From Streptomyces sp. NBC_00775 (GTDB taxonomy: Bacteria; Actinomycetota; Actinomycetes; Streptomycetales; Streptomycetaceae): DNA of 64,000 nt. Position numbers and translations under genes: made by a program. Under the pieces are notes generated by a model, which saw only the letters and a program-made list of their open reading frames with translations, had not been told where the DNA came from and did not search any database. The DNA lies in contig NZ_CP108938.1 in the NCBI RefSeq assembly GCF_036347135.1, positions 7,564,001-7,628,000 of the forward strand, written 5' to 3'. Below, one piece after another: positions 1-10,564 of the stretch (position 1 is the stretch's first letter; each line of letters begins with the position of its first letter).

Positions 1-231
1 GCCCAGCCAGATCGTGCTGTAGCCGCCGAGCGTGCCGATCTCCAGGATGCGGCGGGCGCCCTGGATCTCGGCGAGGAGCTGGAGCAGCTTGCCCTGGTTC
101 GGGGCGACGTTGATGTGCGGCAGCCCGGCCGCGTCGCTGTCGCGCAGCGCGGCGGCCAGGGCGTCGTCGGCGGGGGTGAGGAGGGAGGTGAAGTAGTCGT
201 CGACGTCGTTCCACAGCTGCGACTCGCTCAT
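1..231 (-). CDS. O-methyltransferase, class I SAM-dependent (partial, N-terminal part)
   Basis: Only the first 77 codons are inside the window; the rest lies beyond position 1. The start is the ATG at 231-229 (MSESQLWNDV...). The visible part contains the SAM-binding motif I region with ILEIGTLGGYSTIW, preceded by the HINVAPNQGKLLQLL segment that is typical of the catechol-type O-methyltransferase family (Methyltransf_3). It should transfer a methyl group from SAM to a hydroxyl of a small aromatic or catechol-like substrate; the substrate cannot be told. A perfect 8-bp inverted repeat lies about 20 bp upstream, so a repressor probably controls it. Confidence 0.85.
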   Translation of the reverse strand, partial: MSESQLWNDVDDYFTSLLTPADDALAAALRDSDAAGLPHINVAPNQGKLLQLLAEIQGARRILEIGTLGGYSTIWLG

Positions 232-251
232 GCACCATGCCTTTCGTATGC

Positions 252-272
252 CTAGTTAGATGCGCTAACTAG
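252..272. promoter_or_regulatory. Perfect inverted repeat upstream of the O-methyltransferase (putative operator)
   Basis: CTAGTTAG, five bases, CTAACTAG. Both 8-bp arms match exactly and the element is AT-rich in a GC-rich setting, 20 bp before the methyltransferase start. The size and spacing fit a MarR- or TetR-type dimeric repressor site. No such regulator is visible on this side of the gene; it may lie beyond position 1. Confidence 0.55.
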
Positions 273-338
273 TCCCCCGTGAATCTAGTCCCGGGCGCCG
301 GCGGTTGTCAGCGGGTTTCCGGGTGTTCACCCTCGGCG

Positions 339-1508
339 TCAGCCGATCGGCGGCGGCACCCGCACCGGCGGGGGCGGCGGCACCGGGCGGCGCCTGCGGG
401 CCCGTACGCCCATCGCCAGGGTCACGGCCGCCGCCAGCACCACGGCGGTCACCGTCAGCAGCCACGCCGGGATCCCGCCGACCGTCAGCAGCCGGTCCTC
501 GTAGATGACTTGACGGTACGTCGTGTCCGTCGCCGTGCGCCGCAGTACGTGGTCGCCCGAGATGGCCGACGGCTCCGGGAACTCCTGGTCGAGGGCGGTG
601 AGGAAGTCCGTGCCGTCGGCCGCGAGCTCGGACAGCGGGCCCGAGGCCGTGCTGACGCGGCCCGCGTACGAGACCACCGGGCGGTCCCCGCCGATCGCCG
701 TCGCCGGTTCCATGCGGTGCGCGGCGAGGACGTACAGGCCCAGCGACTGCGGGGTGGCGGCCAGACGCGAGAGCCGCATCGGGTAGATCAGCTCGTCGCT
801 GGCGAAGGTGAGGTGGAGCGGGTCGAGGGTGCCGCCGAGCGGGGTGTCCGTGTCTTCCGGGGCCAGCCGGACCGCCACGTACTCCCAGCCCTGGCTGACG
901 TACGGGCGCAGCGCCTGGCTGAGGCGGTCGGGGAGCGCGAAGCCGTTGTCGGCGAGCCACTTGCCGAGGGCGTCGGAGTCGGTGGCGGTGAGGCGGGCGA
1001 CGTCGAAGGGGCCGAGGCGCTCGCGGCCGACGACGCCCACGGAGGGTGCCGTCCCGGCGGCCCGTGGGGCGGCGTCCCCGCTCGTGTCGTCGTCGGCGAA
1101 GGGCCAGTCGCCGTTGTCCGGCCAGAAGTAGTGGCGGGTGCGGTACTCGGGCGCGGTCGCCTCGCCGAGCTGGTCGAAGAGCGCGCTGTCGCCCAGCTTC
1201 ACCGTCGCCCGGTGCGGGACCGGCATGATCCACGCCGCCTTGTGGGCGTCCCCGGAGACCGTCAGGCTCATCACGATCTGCTCCTGGCGGCCGTCCCAGC
1301 GGACGGCGGACATCTCGCGGCTCACCGTGACATGCCGATTGCCGTCCGGCACCATCGCGCCGCACCCGCAGGCGTAGGCCGGTGCCACCAGGGAGCCCAG
1401 CTGGAACCCCAGCAGCGCCAGTACGACGACCAGCAGCCGCCCTCGTGCCGCCTGTGACCGGCCCGTCCGCATCCTGCCGGACATCCCCCGAACCATCCCC
1501 CGAACCAT
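339..1508 (-). CDS. DUF2330 secreted/membrane-anchored protein
   Basis: A 389-residue protein with an N-terminal signal peptide or anchor (LLVVVLALLGFQLGSLVAPAYA) followed at once by the cysteine-rich CGCGAMVP signature that marks DUF2330 proteins. The body is a single extracytoplasmic domain; a C-terminal membrane segment (IPAWLLTVTAVVLAAAVTLAM) is followed by an Arg/Pro-rich tail, so the protein should be held in the membrane with the domain outside. The function of the family is unknown. Four in-frame ATG codons lie in the first 13 codons, produced by a 12-bp tandem repeat (gaaccatccccc), so the exact start is uncertain; 1472 (MRTGRSQ) is equally plausible. Confidence 0.8.
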   Translation of the reverse strand: MVRGMVRGMSGRMRTGRSQAARGRLLVVVLALLGFQLGSLVAPAYACGCGAMVPDGNRHVTVSREMSAVRWDGRQEQIVMSLTVSGDAHKAAWIMPVPHRATVKLGDSALFDQLGEATAPEYRTRHYFWPDNGDWPFADDDTSGDAAPRAAGTAPSVGVVGRERLGPFDVARLTATDSDALGKWLADNGFALPDRLSQALRPYVSQGWEYVAVRLAPEDTDTPLGGTLDPLHLTFASDELIYPMRLSRLAATPQSLGLYVLAAHRMEPATAIGGDRPVVSYAGRVSTASGPLSELAADGTDFLTALDQEFPEPSAISGDHVLRRTATDTTYRQVIYEDRLLTVGGIPAWLLTVTAVVLAAAVTLAMGVRARRRRPVPPPPPVRVPPPIG

Positions 1509-1823
1509 TCCTCGCAGCCTTCCGCCGTGCCGTCGGACAGGGTCTCAGACGGCACAGCGGAGGCTACGGTTCCCGGCCTGGGCGTCCACTTTCGCGGGTC
1601 TGTCGGTGATCCATCTGTGGCCTGTGTCGCGGAGCAAGGGGGGAGCCGAACCGTTCGCGCACTATCGTCATCCGGACAAAAGGTGGGAGGACATCAGGTA
1701 AAGAGGGGGTTGCCCGCGTCTCTCTCCGGGGGCAGTGCGAGCCTCATAGGGTCGGGACAGCGATCGGACGCACGGGAAACGCACGGGAACTTCGGGACGA
1801 ACGGGGCGGGAGGCCGACGAGGC
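1509..1823. other. Divergent intergenic region
   Basis: 315 bp between the divergent DUF2330 and GT87/PAP2 genes. An open frame runs through it (from 1527) in phase with the downstream gene, but its composition is not protein-like and a good ribosome binding site (GGAGG at 1809-1813) sits before the GTG at 1824. I could not assign a convincing -10/-35 pair, terminator or RNA here. Confidence 0.5.
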
Positions 1824-3884
1824 GTGGCGAACGTGGAGCACGGCGGACGAACGGGCGATCCTTTCGGGGCGGGGGCTGCCGACACGGCGAGAGAACGGCT
1901 GCGAGCCGTCCGTATCGGGCTGTGGGCGATCGCCGCCATCCTGGCGGTGCGGCAGGTCGCCGTCGTCCTCAGCACCCCCGAGGGGGAGCGGCTGACGGAC
2001 CTGGAAACCTGGGTCGGAACGAACGGCGTGCTGCATGTGAAGGGCTCGCTGTACGACTCGACGCGGTTCACCGGTACCCCGTTCGGCGGACTCGTCCTCA
2101 AGCCGCTCACCCGGGCGGCCGAACAGGTCCTCGGCTGGGGCTGGACCTTCGGCACGCTGCTGCTGGTCGTCGCGCTCGGCATGGTCGCCGCGCGCGCCCT
2201 GCCGCAGCCCGTGAGCCGGCGTACGTCGCTGCTCGCGGCACCGGTCGCCATAAGCCTGCTGATGCTGTCGCTGCCGGTGCGCAACGCCCTCTATCTCGGC
2301 CAGACCAGCATCATCCCCGTGCTGCTCGTCCTGCTCGGCTGCTTCGCCGTGCGCGGGGAGCGCGCCAGCGGCGCCCTGATCGGCCTCGCGGCGGCGCTGC
2401 AGCCGACCGTGCTGCTCTTCGCACCGCTGCTCTGGTTCACCGGGCGGCGCCGCGCCGCCGAGTCCACCGGGATCACCTTCGCCGCGCTCACCGCGCTCGC
2501 CTGGGCCGCGATGCCGCACGACTCCAGCACGTACTGGGTGCACCACCTGGCGGGCGTCGGCCTCGGCAAGGACGCCGACGACCTCGCCAACCAGTCCCTG
2601 CACGGCGCGCTGCTGCGGTTCGGCCTCACCGGCCCGCTGGAGATCGGCCTGTTCCTGGCCCTCGGCGCGGCCGTCGCCTACGTCGGCCTGCGCCGCGCCG
2701 TGCGCTACGCGCGGGACGGTCAGCTGCTGCTCGCCGTGGCGGTCACCGGCTGTGTCGCCGTCGCCGTCTCGCCCACGACCTGGCAGCACCAACTGCTGTG
2801 GGTGCTGCTCGCGATGGTCGGCCGGGTCGGCAAGAAGACCTCGGACCGCTCCATGTGGCCCGTCGCCGTCATCCTCGTCATGACGCTGCCCGCGAAGATG
2901 ATGCTGCCGAACATGGCGTCGCTCTATCCGCTGCGCGACAACGTGGTGCTGCTGGCCGCGCTCGCCGCCGCCACGATCGTGCCGTTCCTGTCCCGTACCT
3001 CGGAGTACTACCAGACGCCGATCCCCACCGACTACGCCAAGCCGGTGCCGACCCGCTTCAAGCGGGTGCCGCTGCTCCCGTTCCTCGGCCGTGTCCACAG
3101 CCGCCCGAACCTGCTGCTCGAACTGCTCCTGATCCGCGTCGGCTACTCCGCCTACCAGCAGGTCAGGCTCGCGGCGACGGGCGGCACCAACGCGGGCGGC
3201 CGGGCCACCGCCGAGCACCACGGCGAGCAGATACTCGCCATCGAGCGGTTCCTGCACATCGACATCGAGCACTGGGCCAACCATGCGGTGGTGAAGGTCG
3301 GCTTCCTGCGGGACTTCTTCGACTTCTACTACGAGTCGTTCCACTTCGTCGTCCCGCTCACCGTCCTCGGTGTGCTGTACGCCCGCCGCCCCGGCGACTA
3401 CCGCTGGGCGCGCTCGGCGCTCGGCTTCGCCACCCTGTTCGCGCTCGTCGGCTTCTGGCTCTACCCGCTCGCCCCGCCGCGGCTGCTGCCGGGCCTCGGC
3501 GTCATCGACACCGTGCACGGCGTGCAGGACTTCTCCAAGCCGGACTACGGCACGCTGACCGCGCTGACGAATCAGTACGCGGCGATGCCCTCGCTGCACT
3601 TCGGCTGGTCCCTGTGGTGCGGGCTCGTCATCGCGATCCTGGCGCCCAAGTGGTGGATGAAGGCACTCGGCCTGCTGCACCCGCTCTTCACGGTCTCCGC
3701 GATCGTGGCGACCGGCAACCACTGGGTGCTGGACGCGGTGGGCGGCGCGGTGGTCGTGAGCGCGGGCTTCGGCCTGACCCATCTGCTCCAGGGCCCCCGG
3801 CCCCGGACGTCGGTGAAACCCGTGGAGGACGGCACGGTCAGCACGAAGGAGCCGGTCCCGGCGGCGGGTCGTACTCCGAGCTGA
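1824..3884 (+). CDS. Bifunctional GT87-type glycosyltransferase / PAP2 phosphatase membrane protein
   Basis: About 686 residues. The N-terminal ~400 residues are a polytopic membrane domain of the GT87 (polyprenyl-phosphomannose-dependent mannosyltransferase) type; the C-terminal ~250 residues are a PAP2/Aur1-like domain with PSLH near residue 589 and GNHWVLDAVGG near 631, the histidine and aspartate of the acid-phosphatase superfamily. It probably acts on polyprenyl-linked or phospholipid-linked sugars at the membrane; the exact reaction is inferred. The GTG at 1824 was chosen because GGAGG lies 10 bp upstream; a GTG at 1833 is the alternative. The 3' end overlaps the convergent neighbour by 47 bp. 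Confidence 0.82.
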   Translation: MANVEHGGRTGDPFGAGAADTARERLRAVRIGLWAIAAILAVRQVAVVLSTPEGERLTDLETWVGTNGVLHVKGSLYDSTRFTGTPFGGLVLKPLTRAAEQVLGWGWTFGTLLLVVALGMVAARALPQPVSRRTSLLAAPVAISLLMLSLPVRNALYLGQTSIIPVLLVLLGCFAVRGERASGALIGLAAALQPTVLLFAPLLWFTGRRRAAESTGITFAALTALAWAAMPHDSSTYWVHHLAGVGLGKDADDLANQSLHGALLRFGLTGPLEIGLFLALGAAVAYVGLRRAVRYARDGQLLLAVAVTGCVAVAVSPTTWQHQLLWVLLAMVGRVGKKTSDRSMWPVAVILVMTLPAKMMLPNMASLYPLRDNVVLLAALAAATIVPFLSRTSEYYQTPIPTDYAKPVPTRFKRVPLLPFLGRVHSRPNLLLELLLIRVGYSAYQQVRLAATGGTNAGGRATAEHHGEQILAIERFLHIDIEHWANHAVVKVGFLRDFFDFYYESFHFVVPLTVLGVLYARRPGDYRWARSALGFATLFALVGFWLYPLAPPRLLPGLGVIDTVHGVQDFSKPDYGTLTALTNQYAAMPSLHFGWSLWCGLVIAILAPKWWMKALGLLHPLFTVSAIVATGNHWVLDAVGGAVVVSAGFGLTHLLQGPRPRTSVKPVEDGTVSTKEPVPAAGRTPS

Positions 3885-5574
3885 TCCGGTACGCCCCCGG
3901 CTCGCTCACCGTCAGCCGCGTGAACTCACCGGCCTTCTCCAGGCAGCCGCCCTCGGCGCGCAGCCACGGCGAGTACGCGACCCGCACGGTCACCGAGCCG
4001 GGCGCCGGCATCCGCACATCGATCTCGGCGCTCGTGGTCCGCACGACGGAGGCGGGCGCCGACACCAGCGGCACCGCCGCGTGCACCCGGAACACCCGCC
4101 AGTGCGCGTCGTTCCACACCGGCTCCAGCCACGCCGGCCGGGTCTTCACCAGACGCGCCTCGGCCTCCGCGTAGCCGTCCGGCCTGCCCGACGGCAGGAC
4201 GACATAGCCGACCGCCCAGCGGTCCAGCCAGGCCCGGTAGGACGCCTCAGAGAAGGTGCCGTCGTAGAAGAGCCAGCCGCGCTCCATGTCCATCTGGCGG
4301 TTCCAGCCGCGCGCCAGGTTCACATGCGGGGCGAGCACGGCGGCTTCGCGGTGGTTGCGGGCCGGGACCACCTCGACCCGGCCGCGGCCGGCGCCGAGCG
4401 CCTCAAGGGCTCCGACCACGCCGTGTGTGTCGGCGGCCCAGGCCGGCACGACCGTCGATACCTCAAGATCGTCGACGGTCTTCTTGCCGACCCAGGCGAG
4501 CGAGAACACCAGCGCCACGATCAGCGCGCTGCGCCGCACCCTCCTGAGCCGGGGGGCGCCCAGCAGCACCGCGAGCAGCACGGCCGGCGCGAACAGCTCC
4601 GCGAACCGCTCGACGTTCGTCCCGACCGGCGAGGGGATCAGATACGTCAGGACGGTTCCGGCCGCGTAGACGGCACCGCTCCACCGGGCCACCCGCCAGC
4701 CCCGCGGGGCCAGTACGGCCACGGTCAGCCCGAGCAGCACGGGCGGCCAGATCCGGGCGCACGGCATCAACTGCTCGCCGGTGAACGGGAACAGCAGCGT
4801 CGTCGCCCCGACCACGACACCCGGCGGCACCATCAGGGCGCAGGCCCGCACCCCGTCCCGTACGGCGAGATACGCGGCGCCCACCACGGCCAGGAACAGC
4901 CCGGCCACCGGGCTCGCCATCGTGGCGAGCGTCGCGTACGCCACCGCCAGCAGCACGCGCCGCTCGCGCACCAGCGGTACACAGGCGGCGAGTCCGAGGG
5001 CGACGCCGAGCGCGAAGGTCGTCCGCCCCGACGCGACGTCGCACCACAGCGCGAGCGCGGCGAGCAGGGCCGGGCCCACCGGCCGTCGTATGCCCGTGCG
5101 CCCGATCAGCACGGCGGCCAGCCAGGTGGCGGCGAGCCCGGAGACCACCGTCACCGTGCGCACACCGAGCGCAGCCATCAGATACGGCGAGATCAGGCTG
5201 TAGTTGGCGGTGTGCATCCCGCCGTACCAGAACAGGTTGTACGCCGATCCGCCGTTCCGCGACGCGAACCCGGCCCAGGCCTCCTGGGCCGCGAGATCGC
5301 CGCCGCCGGTGGCGAGGAACGCCCACCACACCGCGTACAGCGGAAGCGTGGGCAGGGTGGCGAGCAGCGGGAGGCGGTGGCGGTGCCAGAACGTGCGGAC
5401 GGGGTGGAGACGGCGGAAGCGGCCGTTCCGGGGCTCGTCCGCGGGATCCTGCCGGACGGGGTGCAGATCGGCCAGTTCGGCGTGGACCACGGCGCGCGTT
5501 TCCGTTCGAAGTCTTCGAAGGTGTGGGTTTGCTGTGCCACGAGTGAAGACGTGAAACGGAGTGGAGACGTTCAT
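3838..5574 (-). CDS. Polytopic integral membrane protein of unknown function
   Basis: 578 residues. After a basic cytoplasmic N-terminus, roughly ten hydrophobic segments run from about residue 75 to 400, with short conserved-looking loops (EAWAGFASRNGGSAYNLFWY, NVERFAELFAPAVL). The last ~170 residues are soluble and include WLFYDGTFS and WLDRWAVGYVVLPSGRPD, resembling the extracytoplasmic domain of actinobacterial glycosyltransferase-like membrane proteins. Annotation pipelines often call such proteins MFS transporters, but no MFS motif is seen. It converges with the GT87/PAP2 gene, suggesting a joint role in envelope glycolipids (inference). Start ATG at 5574. Confidence 0.65.
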   Translation of the reverse strand: MNVSTPFHVFTRGTANPHLRRLRTETRAVVHAELADLHPVRQDPADEPRNGRFRRLHPVRTFWHRHRLPLLATLPTLPLYAVWWAFLATGGGDLAAQEAWAGFASRNGGSAYNLFWYGGMHTANYSLISPYLMAALGVRTVTVVSGLAATWLAAVLIGRTGIRRPVGPALLAALALWCDVASGRTTFALGVALGLAACVPLVRERRVLLAVAYATLATMASPVAGLFLAVVGAAYLAVRDGVRACALMVPPGVVVGATTLLFPFTGEQLMPCARIWPPVLLGLTVAVLAPRGWRVARWSGAVYAAGTVLTYLIPSPVGTNVERFAELFAPAVLLAVLLGAPRLRRVRRSALIVALVFSLAWVGKKTVDDLEVSTVVPAWAADTHGVVGALEALGAGRGRVEVVPARNHREAAVLAPHVNLARGWNRQMDMERGWLFYDGTFSEASYRAWLDRWAVGYVVLPSGRPDGYAEAEARLVKTRPAWLEPVWNDAHWRVFRVHAAVPLVSAPASVVRTTSAEIDVRMPAPGSVTVRVAYSPWLRAEGGCLEKAGEFTRLTVSEPGAYRISSEYDPPPGPAPSC

Positions 5575-5647
5575 CGGCGGTGAAGAAGCTCGTCACGGGG
5601 GAGGCAGGAGCAGGGCGTAGGGGGGATGCCCCTGCCTCCCGCGAGAC

Positions 5648-5678
5648 GGGCCGACGGATTCCGGGAGGCCGTCGGCCC
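5648..5678 (-). terminator. Hairpin behind the P450 gene
   Basis: GGGCCGACGG, 11 bases, CCGTCGGCCC: a perfect 10-bp stem 8 bp after the P450 stop codon. A second imperfect stem (GGGAGGCAGG with CCTGCCTCCC, 5599-5640) follows. Probable bidirectional termination zone. Confidence 0.65.
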
Positions 5679-5685
5679 GAGTACC

Positions 5686-6936
5686 TCAACTGGCGTTGAC
5701 CTGAAGCTCCTTGACGCCGTTCAGCCAGGCGGAGCGCAGGCGGCGCGGGTCGCCGGCGAGTCGGAGGTTCGGCATCGCGTCGGCTATCGCGTTGAAGATG
5801 AGGTCGATCTCCAGGGTGGCCAGGGACTTGCCGAGGCAGAAGTGCGGGCCTCCGCCGCCGAAGCCGAGGTGCGGGTTGGGGTCGCGGGTGATGTCGAAGA
5901 CCTCGGGGCGCTCGAATACCTCGGGGTCGTTGTTGGCGGAGGAGTAGAAGATGCCGACGCGGTCGCCCTTCTTGATCTGCTGCCCGCCCAGTTCGGTGTC
6001 CTGGGTCGCGGTGCGCTGGAAGGAGACGACGGGGGTCGCCCAGCGGACGATCTCCTCGGCGGTGGTCTTCGGGCGCTCCCTCTTGTAGAGGTCCCACGCC
6101 TCGGGGTGGGTGAGGAAGGCGTGCATGCCGTGCGTGATGGCGTTGCGGGTCGTCTCGTTGCCCGCGACGGCCAGCAGCAGCACGAAGAAGCCGAACTCGT
6201 CGGAGGCCAGGTTCCCTTCGTCCTCGGCCGCCACCAGCGTGCTGACGATGTCCTTGGCGGGGCACTGCTTGCGGTCGGCGGCCATGTTCATCGCGTACGA
6301 GATGAGCTCGGTGGCCGACTCGGCGCCGACCTCCTCGGTGATCGCGTACTCCGGATCGTCGTACGACACCATCTTGTTGGACCAGTCGAAGATCTTGGCC
6401 CGGTCGTCCTGCGGGACGCCGATGAGCTCGGCGATGGCCTGGAGGGGCAGTTCGCAGGCGACCTGGGTGACGAAGTCGAAGGCGCCGTCCGGGCCCGCGC
6501 CCGCGAGCGCGCTCTCGACGATCGTGCCCGCGCGGGCACGCAGGGCGGCCTCCAGGGAGCGGATGGCACGCGGGGTGAAGCCGCGCTGCACGATCTGGCG
6601 GACCCGGGTGTGCTCGGGCGGGTCCATGTTGAGCATGATCAGCCGCTGCACTTCTATCTGTTCGCGCTGGATGTGCTCGTTGAAGCGGATGACGGCGGTG
6701 TTGAGGAACGAGGAGAAGAGCTCGGGGTGCGTGGAGACGTACTTGACGTCCGCGTGTCGGGTGACGGCCCAGTAGCCGTCGTCCTCGAAGCCGGCGATGC
6801 CGGGCTGTTGCGGGATCCAGTGGACGGGTTCGACCCGGCGCAGCTCGGCGAACTCCGGGAGGGGCACGCGGTGGTGCAGCACATCGGGGTCGGTGAAATC
6901 GAACCCGTCGGGCAGCGCTGGACAGGGCATCGGCAA
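5686..6936 (-). CDS. cyp125: Cytochrome P450, CYP125 type (steroid C26/C27 monooxygenase)
   Basis: 416 residues, full length. Heme-ligand loop LGFGGGGPHFCLGKSLA (Cys367), I-helix AGNETT (258-263) and ExxR (E295-R298) are all present. The GGGG before the P-H-F-C and the HWIPQQ / FNEHIQ segments match the CYP125 family, whose mycobacterial member hydroxylates and further oxidises the terminal methyl of the cholesterol side chain. Family assignment is by recognition, not a search. The gene is divergent from fadA5, and a KstR-like box lies 45 bp upstream of its ATG at 6936. A 3Fe-4S/4Fe-4S-type ferredoxin at 29015 could feed it electrons. The substrate in this organism is not shown by sequence. 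Confidence 0.85.
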   Translation of the reverse strand: MPMPCPALPDGFDFTDPDVLHHRVPLPEFAELRRVEPVHWIPQQPGIAGFEDDGYWAVTRHADVKYVSTHPELFSSFLNTAVIRFNEHIQREQIEVQRLIMLNMDPPEHTRVRQIVQRGFTPRAIRSLEAALRARAGTIVESALAGAGPDGAFDFVTQVACELPLQAIAELIGVPQDDRAKIFDWSNKMVSYDDPEYAITEEVGAESATELISYAMNMAADRKQCPAKDIVSTLVAAEDEGNLASDEFGFFVLLLAVAGNETTRNAITHGMHAFLTHPEAWDLYKRERPKTTAEEIVRWATPVVSFQRTATQDTELGGQQIKKGDRVGIFYSSANNDPEVFERPEVFDITRDPNPHLGFGGGGPHFCLGKSLATLEIDLIFNAIADAMPNLRLAGDPRRLRSAWLNGVKELQVNAS

Positions 6937-6980
6937 CTCCTGCCGTCTGACGGTCCATCAGGAATTTGTGTCGTGAAGGT

Positions 6981-6994
6981 AGTAACGGGTTCTA
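6981..6994. promoter_or_regulatory. KstR-like operator before cyp125
   Basis: AGTAACGGGTTCTA, one mismatch (first base) from TnnAACnnGTTnnA, the motif known for mycobacterial KstR. It lies 45 bp upstream of the P450 start, in the divergent region shared with fadA5. Confidence 0.65.
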
Positions 6995-7106
6995 CAAGTG
7001 GCAAGGGGCACGGCGCCTCGAATTGCGTGCGGGATTCGTGCAGATCGCAACTTCGGAGCCTGCAAGACCCTTGCGGTTGTGGACACGCTGTCAGCAGACT
7101 GCACTC

Positions 7107-8579
<1,473 letters not shown>

Positions 8580-9479
8580 AGCGTTCCTCCATTGCGCGCC
8601 GGATCAGCTCCGCCGAGTCCTTGAGGGAAAGTGCGGCGGCCTGAAGATGATCGTAACGGAGCGAACAGTCCTTGACGGTGTCCGGGTTGGCGGTCGGATG
8701 CCCGCTGCCGTAGCCCTCGGTGTAGACGATGTCCGGGTCGCTCGCGAAGCGATAGAGGTTGAATGAGCCTTGGAGCCCCGCGTGTGCTCCGGCCGAGAAC
8801 GGCAGCACCTGGATGTTGATCCGGGGATTGCTCTCGAACGACAACAGGTGGGCCAGTTGCCCCCGCATGGTCTCCGGGCCGCCGATCTCCTGATAGAGGG
8901 CGGCCTCGCTGATGACCGCCCACAGGACCGGCGGCACCTCCTTCTCGAAGATGCGCTGACGGGCCAGTCGTACGGCGGTGCGGTCGTCGAGGTTCGTCTG
9001 GTCCAGCGCACCGAGTACGGCACGCACATACGCCTCGGTCTGGAGGAGGCCATGGACCATGTGCAACTGGAAGGTGCAGATCTCCGTGGCCCGCGCCTCC
9101 AACTCCGCCACCTGTTGGAACCAGGCCGGAAGTTGACTACGCATCACCAGGTCGACGAGCCGGTACAGCAACCCGCCCGTATCCAGCGCCACATCCACCC
9201 GCTCACTGAACTCCGGCGTCGGCAGCTTCCTGGCCGTCTCGATCTGCCCGACCAGCGAACCCGTGTAGTTGACGATGTCGCCGAGCTGCTTCTGCGTCAG
9301 CCCGGCGGCTTCCCGGTACCGGCGCAGCTCGAACCCGTAGTAGTCGAGCGGTGAGGCTCCCGGGTCGAGGACGTTGATGTGGGTCACGTACGGCCCCTTC
9401 TCGCGCAACTCGGCCCACTGCGGGACCTGTTGTATCCGAACCGTAGCCCAGAGTAGTCGCGCGAGGTCAGCCTCGTACC

Positions 9480-9908
9480 GTGAACGAATACTTTCCCCCC
9501 ACCCTCCTGGGCCCCCGCCCCGCCCAGTACGCCATGCGCCTCACCGTCGGTGAGCACTCGGCGCGGCACATCCGCCGTATCGTCCGGTCGCTGCTGGACG
9601 AGTGGGAGTTGGTGGAGCTGACCGACGCCGTGGAGCTGGCCGTGACCGAGCTGGTCGCCAACGTCGTACGCCATGTACCGGACCGGCGTTGTGAGTTGCT
9701 GGTGCTGCGGCAGGAGGCGGGGGTGCGGGTAGAGGTCACGGATGGCTCTCGGCAACTCCCCGCCGAACCCTTCGATTTGTCCCCGGAGTCGGAGGGCGGG
9801 CGCGGGCTCGTGCTGCTGGACGCGGTCGTCGACAAGTGGGGTGTGGCGTCGGCGCCGGGGGGTGGCAAGACGGTGTGGTTCGAGTGCCGGAGCGGTGGCG
9901 AGGGCTGA
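9480..9908 (+). CDS. ATP-binding regulatory protein (HATPase_c, anti-sigma/SpoIIAB-like)
   Basis: 142 residues, a stand-alone GHKL ATPase. The N box is VTELVANVVRHV, the G1 box VEVTDGS, and the G2-like box EGGRGLVLLDAVVDKWGV. Such proteins in Streptomyces resemble RsbW/SpoIIAB kinases and usually sit next to XRE/DUF397 genes, as here. It is divergent from the XRE gene with 92 bp between starts, so a shared regulatory region is likely. GTG start at 9480. Confidence 0.85.
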   Translation: MNEYFPPTLLGPRPAQYAMRLTVGEHSARHIRRIVRSLLDEWELVELTDAVELAVTELVANVVRHVPDRRCELLVLRQEAGVRVEVTDGSRQLPAEPFDLSPESEGGRGLVLLDAVVDKWGVASAPGGGKTVWFECRSGGEG

Positions 9909-9997
9909 ACGGTCCGCCCCTCGTGCTGTGCGGGGTGGTTCGAAGCCGTCAGCCGATAGCGGCGATAGCGGCGACAGCGGCGACAGCGGGTACGGCG

Positions 9998-10033
9998 AAG
10001 GCGGCGGCCCCGGGGTTGGGGGGCCGCCGCCTT
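9998..10033. terminator. GC-rich hairpin after the transglycosylase gene (copy A)
   Basis: AAGGCGGCGGCCCC pairs with GGGGCCGCCGCCTT, a perfect 14-bp stem. It lies 48 bp beyond the transglycosylase stop and can serve both convergent transcripts. A short run of nine-base repeats (gatagcggc type) precedes it. Confidence 0.75.
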
Positions 10034-10080
10034 GGCGTGAGCGGGGTGGTGCTCGGTGAGCGGGGTGGTGCTCAGGCTGC

Positions 10081-10500
10081 TCAGTACCAGCCGTTGGCCT
10101 GCCAGAAGCTCCAGGCGCCGGTCGGGCTGCCGTAGCGGGAGTTCATGTAGTCCAGGCCCCACTTGATCTGGGTCTTGGGGTTGGTCTTCCAGTCGGCGCC
10201 GGCGGACGCCATCTTCGAGCCGGGCAGGGCCTGGACCAGGCCGTAGGCGCCGGAGGAGGCGTTCGTGGCGCTGATGTTCCAGCCGCTCTCGTGCTCGACG
10301 ATCTTGCTGAAGGCGTTGAACTGCGCGGCGTCCGGGATCATCTGGTGCGCGATCGACTGGGCGGAGGAGGCCGTGCTGGTGGTGGCGGCCTGGGCCGGAG
10401 CCGCGGTCAGCACCATGCCGGTGGTGGCAGCGGCCACGGCGGCGGTAGCGAGGGCCTTCTTCGGGGAGGCGACGGCGCGGCGGATGAAGGAGACGGACAC
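10081..10500 (-). CDS. Secreted transglycosylase-family protein, copy A
   Basis: 139 residues: signal peptide with cleavage after TAAPAQAA (about residue 39), a low-complexity linker, then a small lysozyme-like/transglycosylase domain with KIVEHESGWNISATN (catalytic Glu), GAYGLVQALPGSKM and WGLDYMNSRYG. It should act on peptidoglycan outside the membrane. The GTG at 10500 (VSVSFIRRA) gives a normal signal peptide; upstream frame is leader, not protein. Protein is nearly identical to copy B at 13075, differing mainly in the signal peptide and in the SPTGAWSFW end. A long conserved leader precedes it. Confidence 0.85.
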   Translation of the reverse strand: MSVSFIRRAVASPKKALATAAVAAATTGMVLTAAPAQAATTSTASSAQSIAHQMIPDAAQFNAFSKIVEHESGWNISATNASSGAYGLVQALPGSKMASAGADWKTNPKTQIKWGLDYMNSRYGSPTGAWSFWQANGWY

Positions 10501-10564
10501 GGAGAACCTGTTTCTTCGGGGACAAGGAGTCGTATGTGTGCCGGTGCCTCGCGGTGCGGGGCGG

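Noticed and set aside
1668..3782. Long minus-strand frame opposite the GT87/PAP2 gene
   Set aside because: His/Gln/Arg-rich shadow translation without motifs; the plus-strand frame has clear membrane helices and PAP2 residues.
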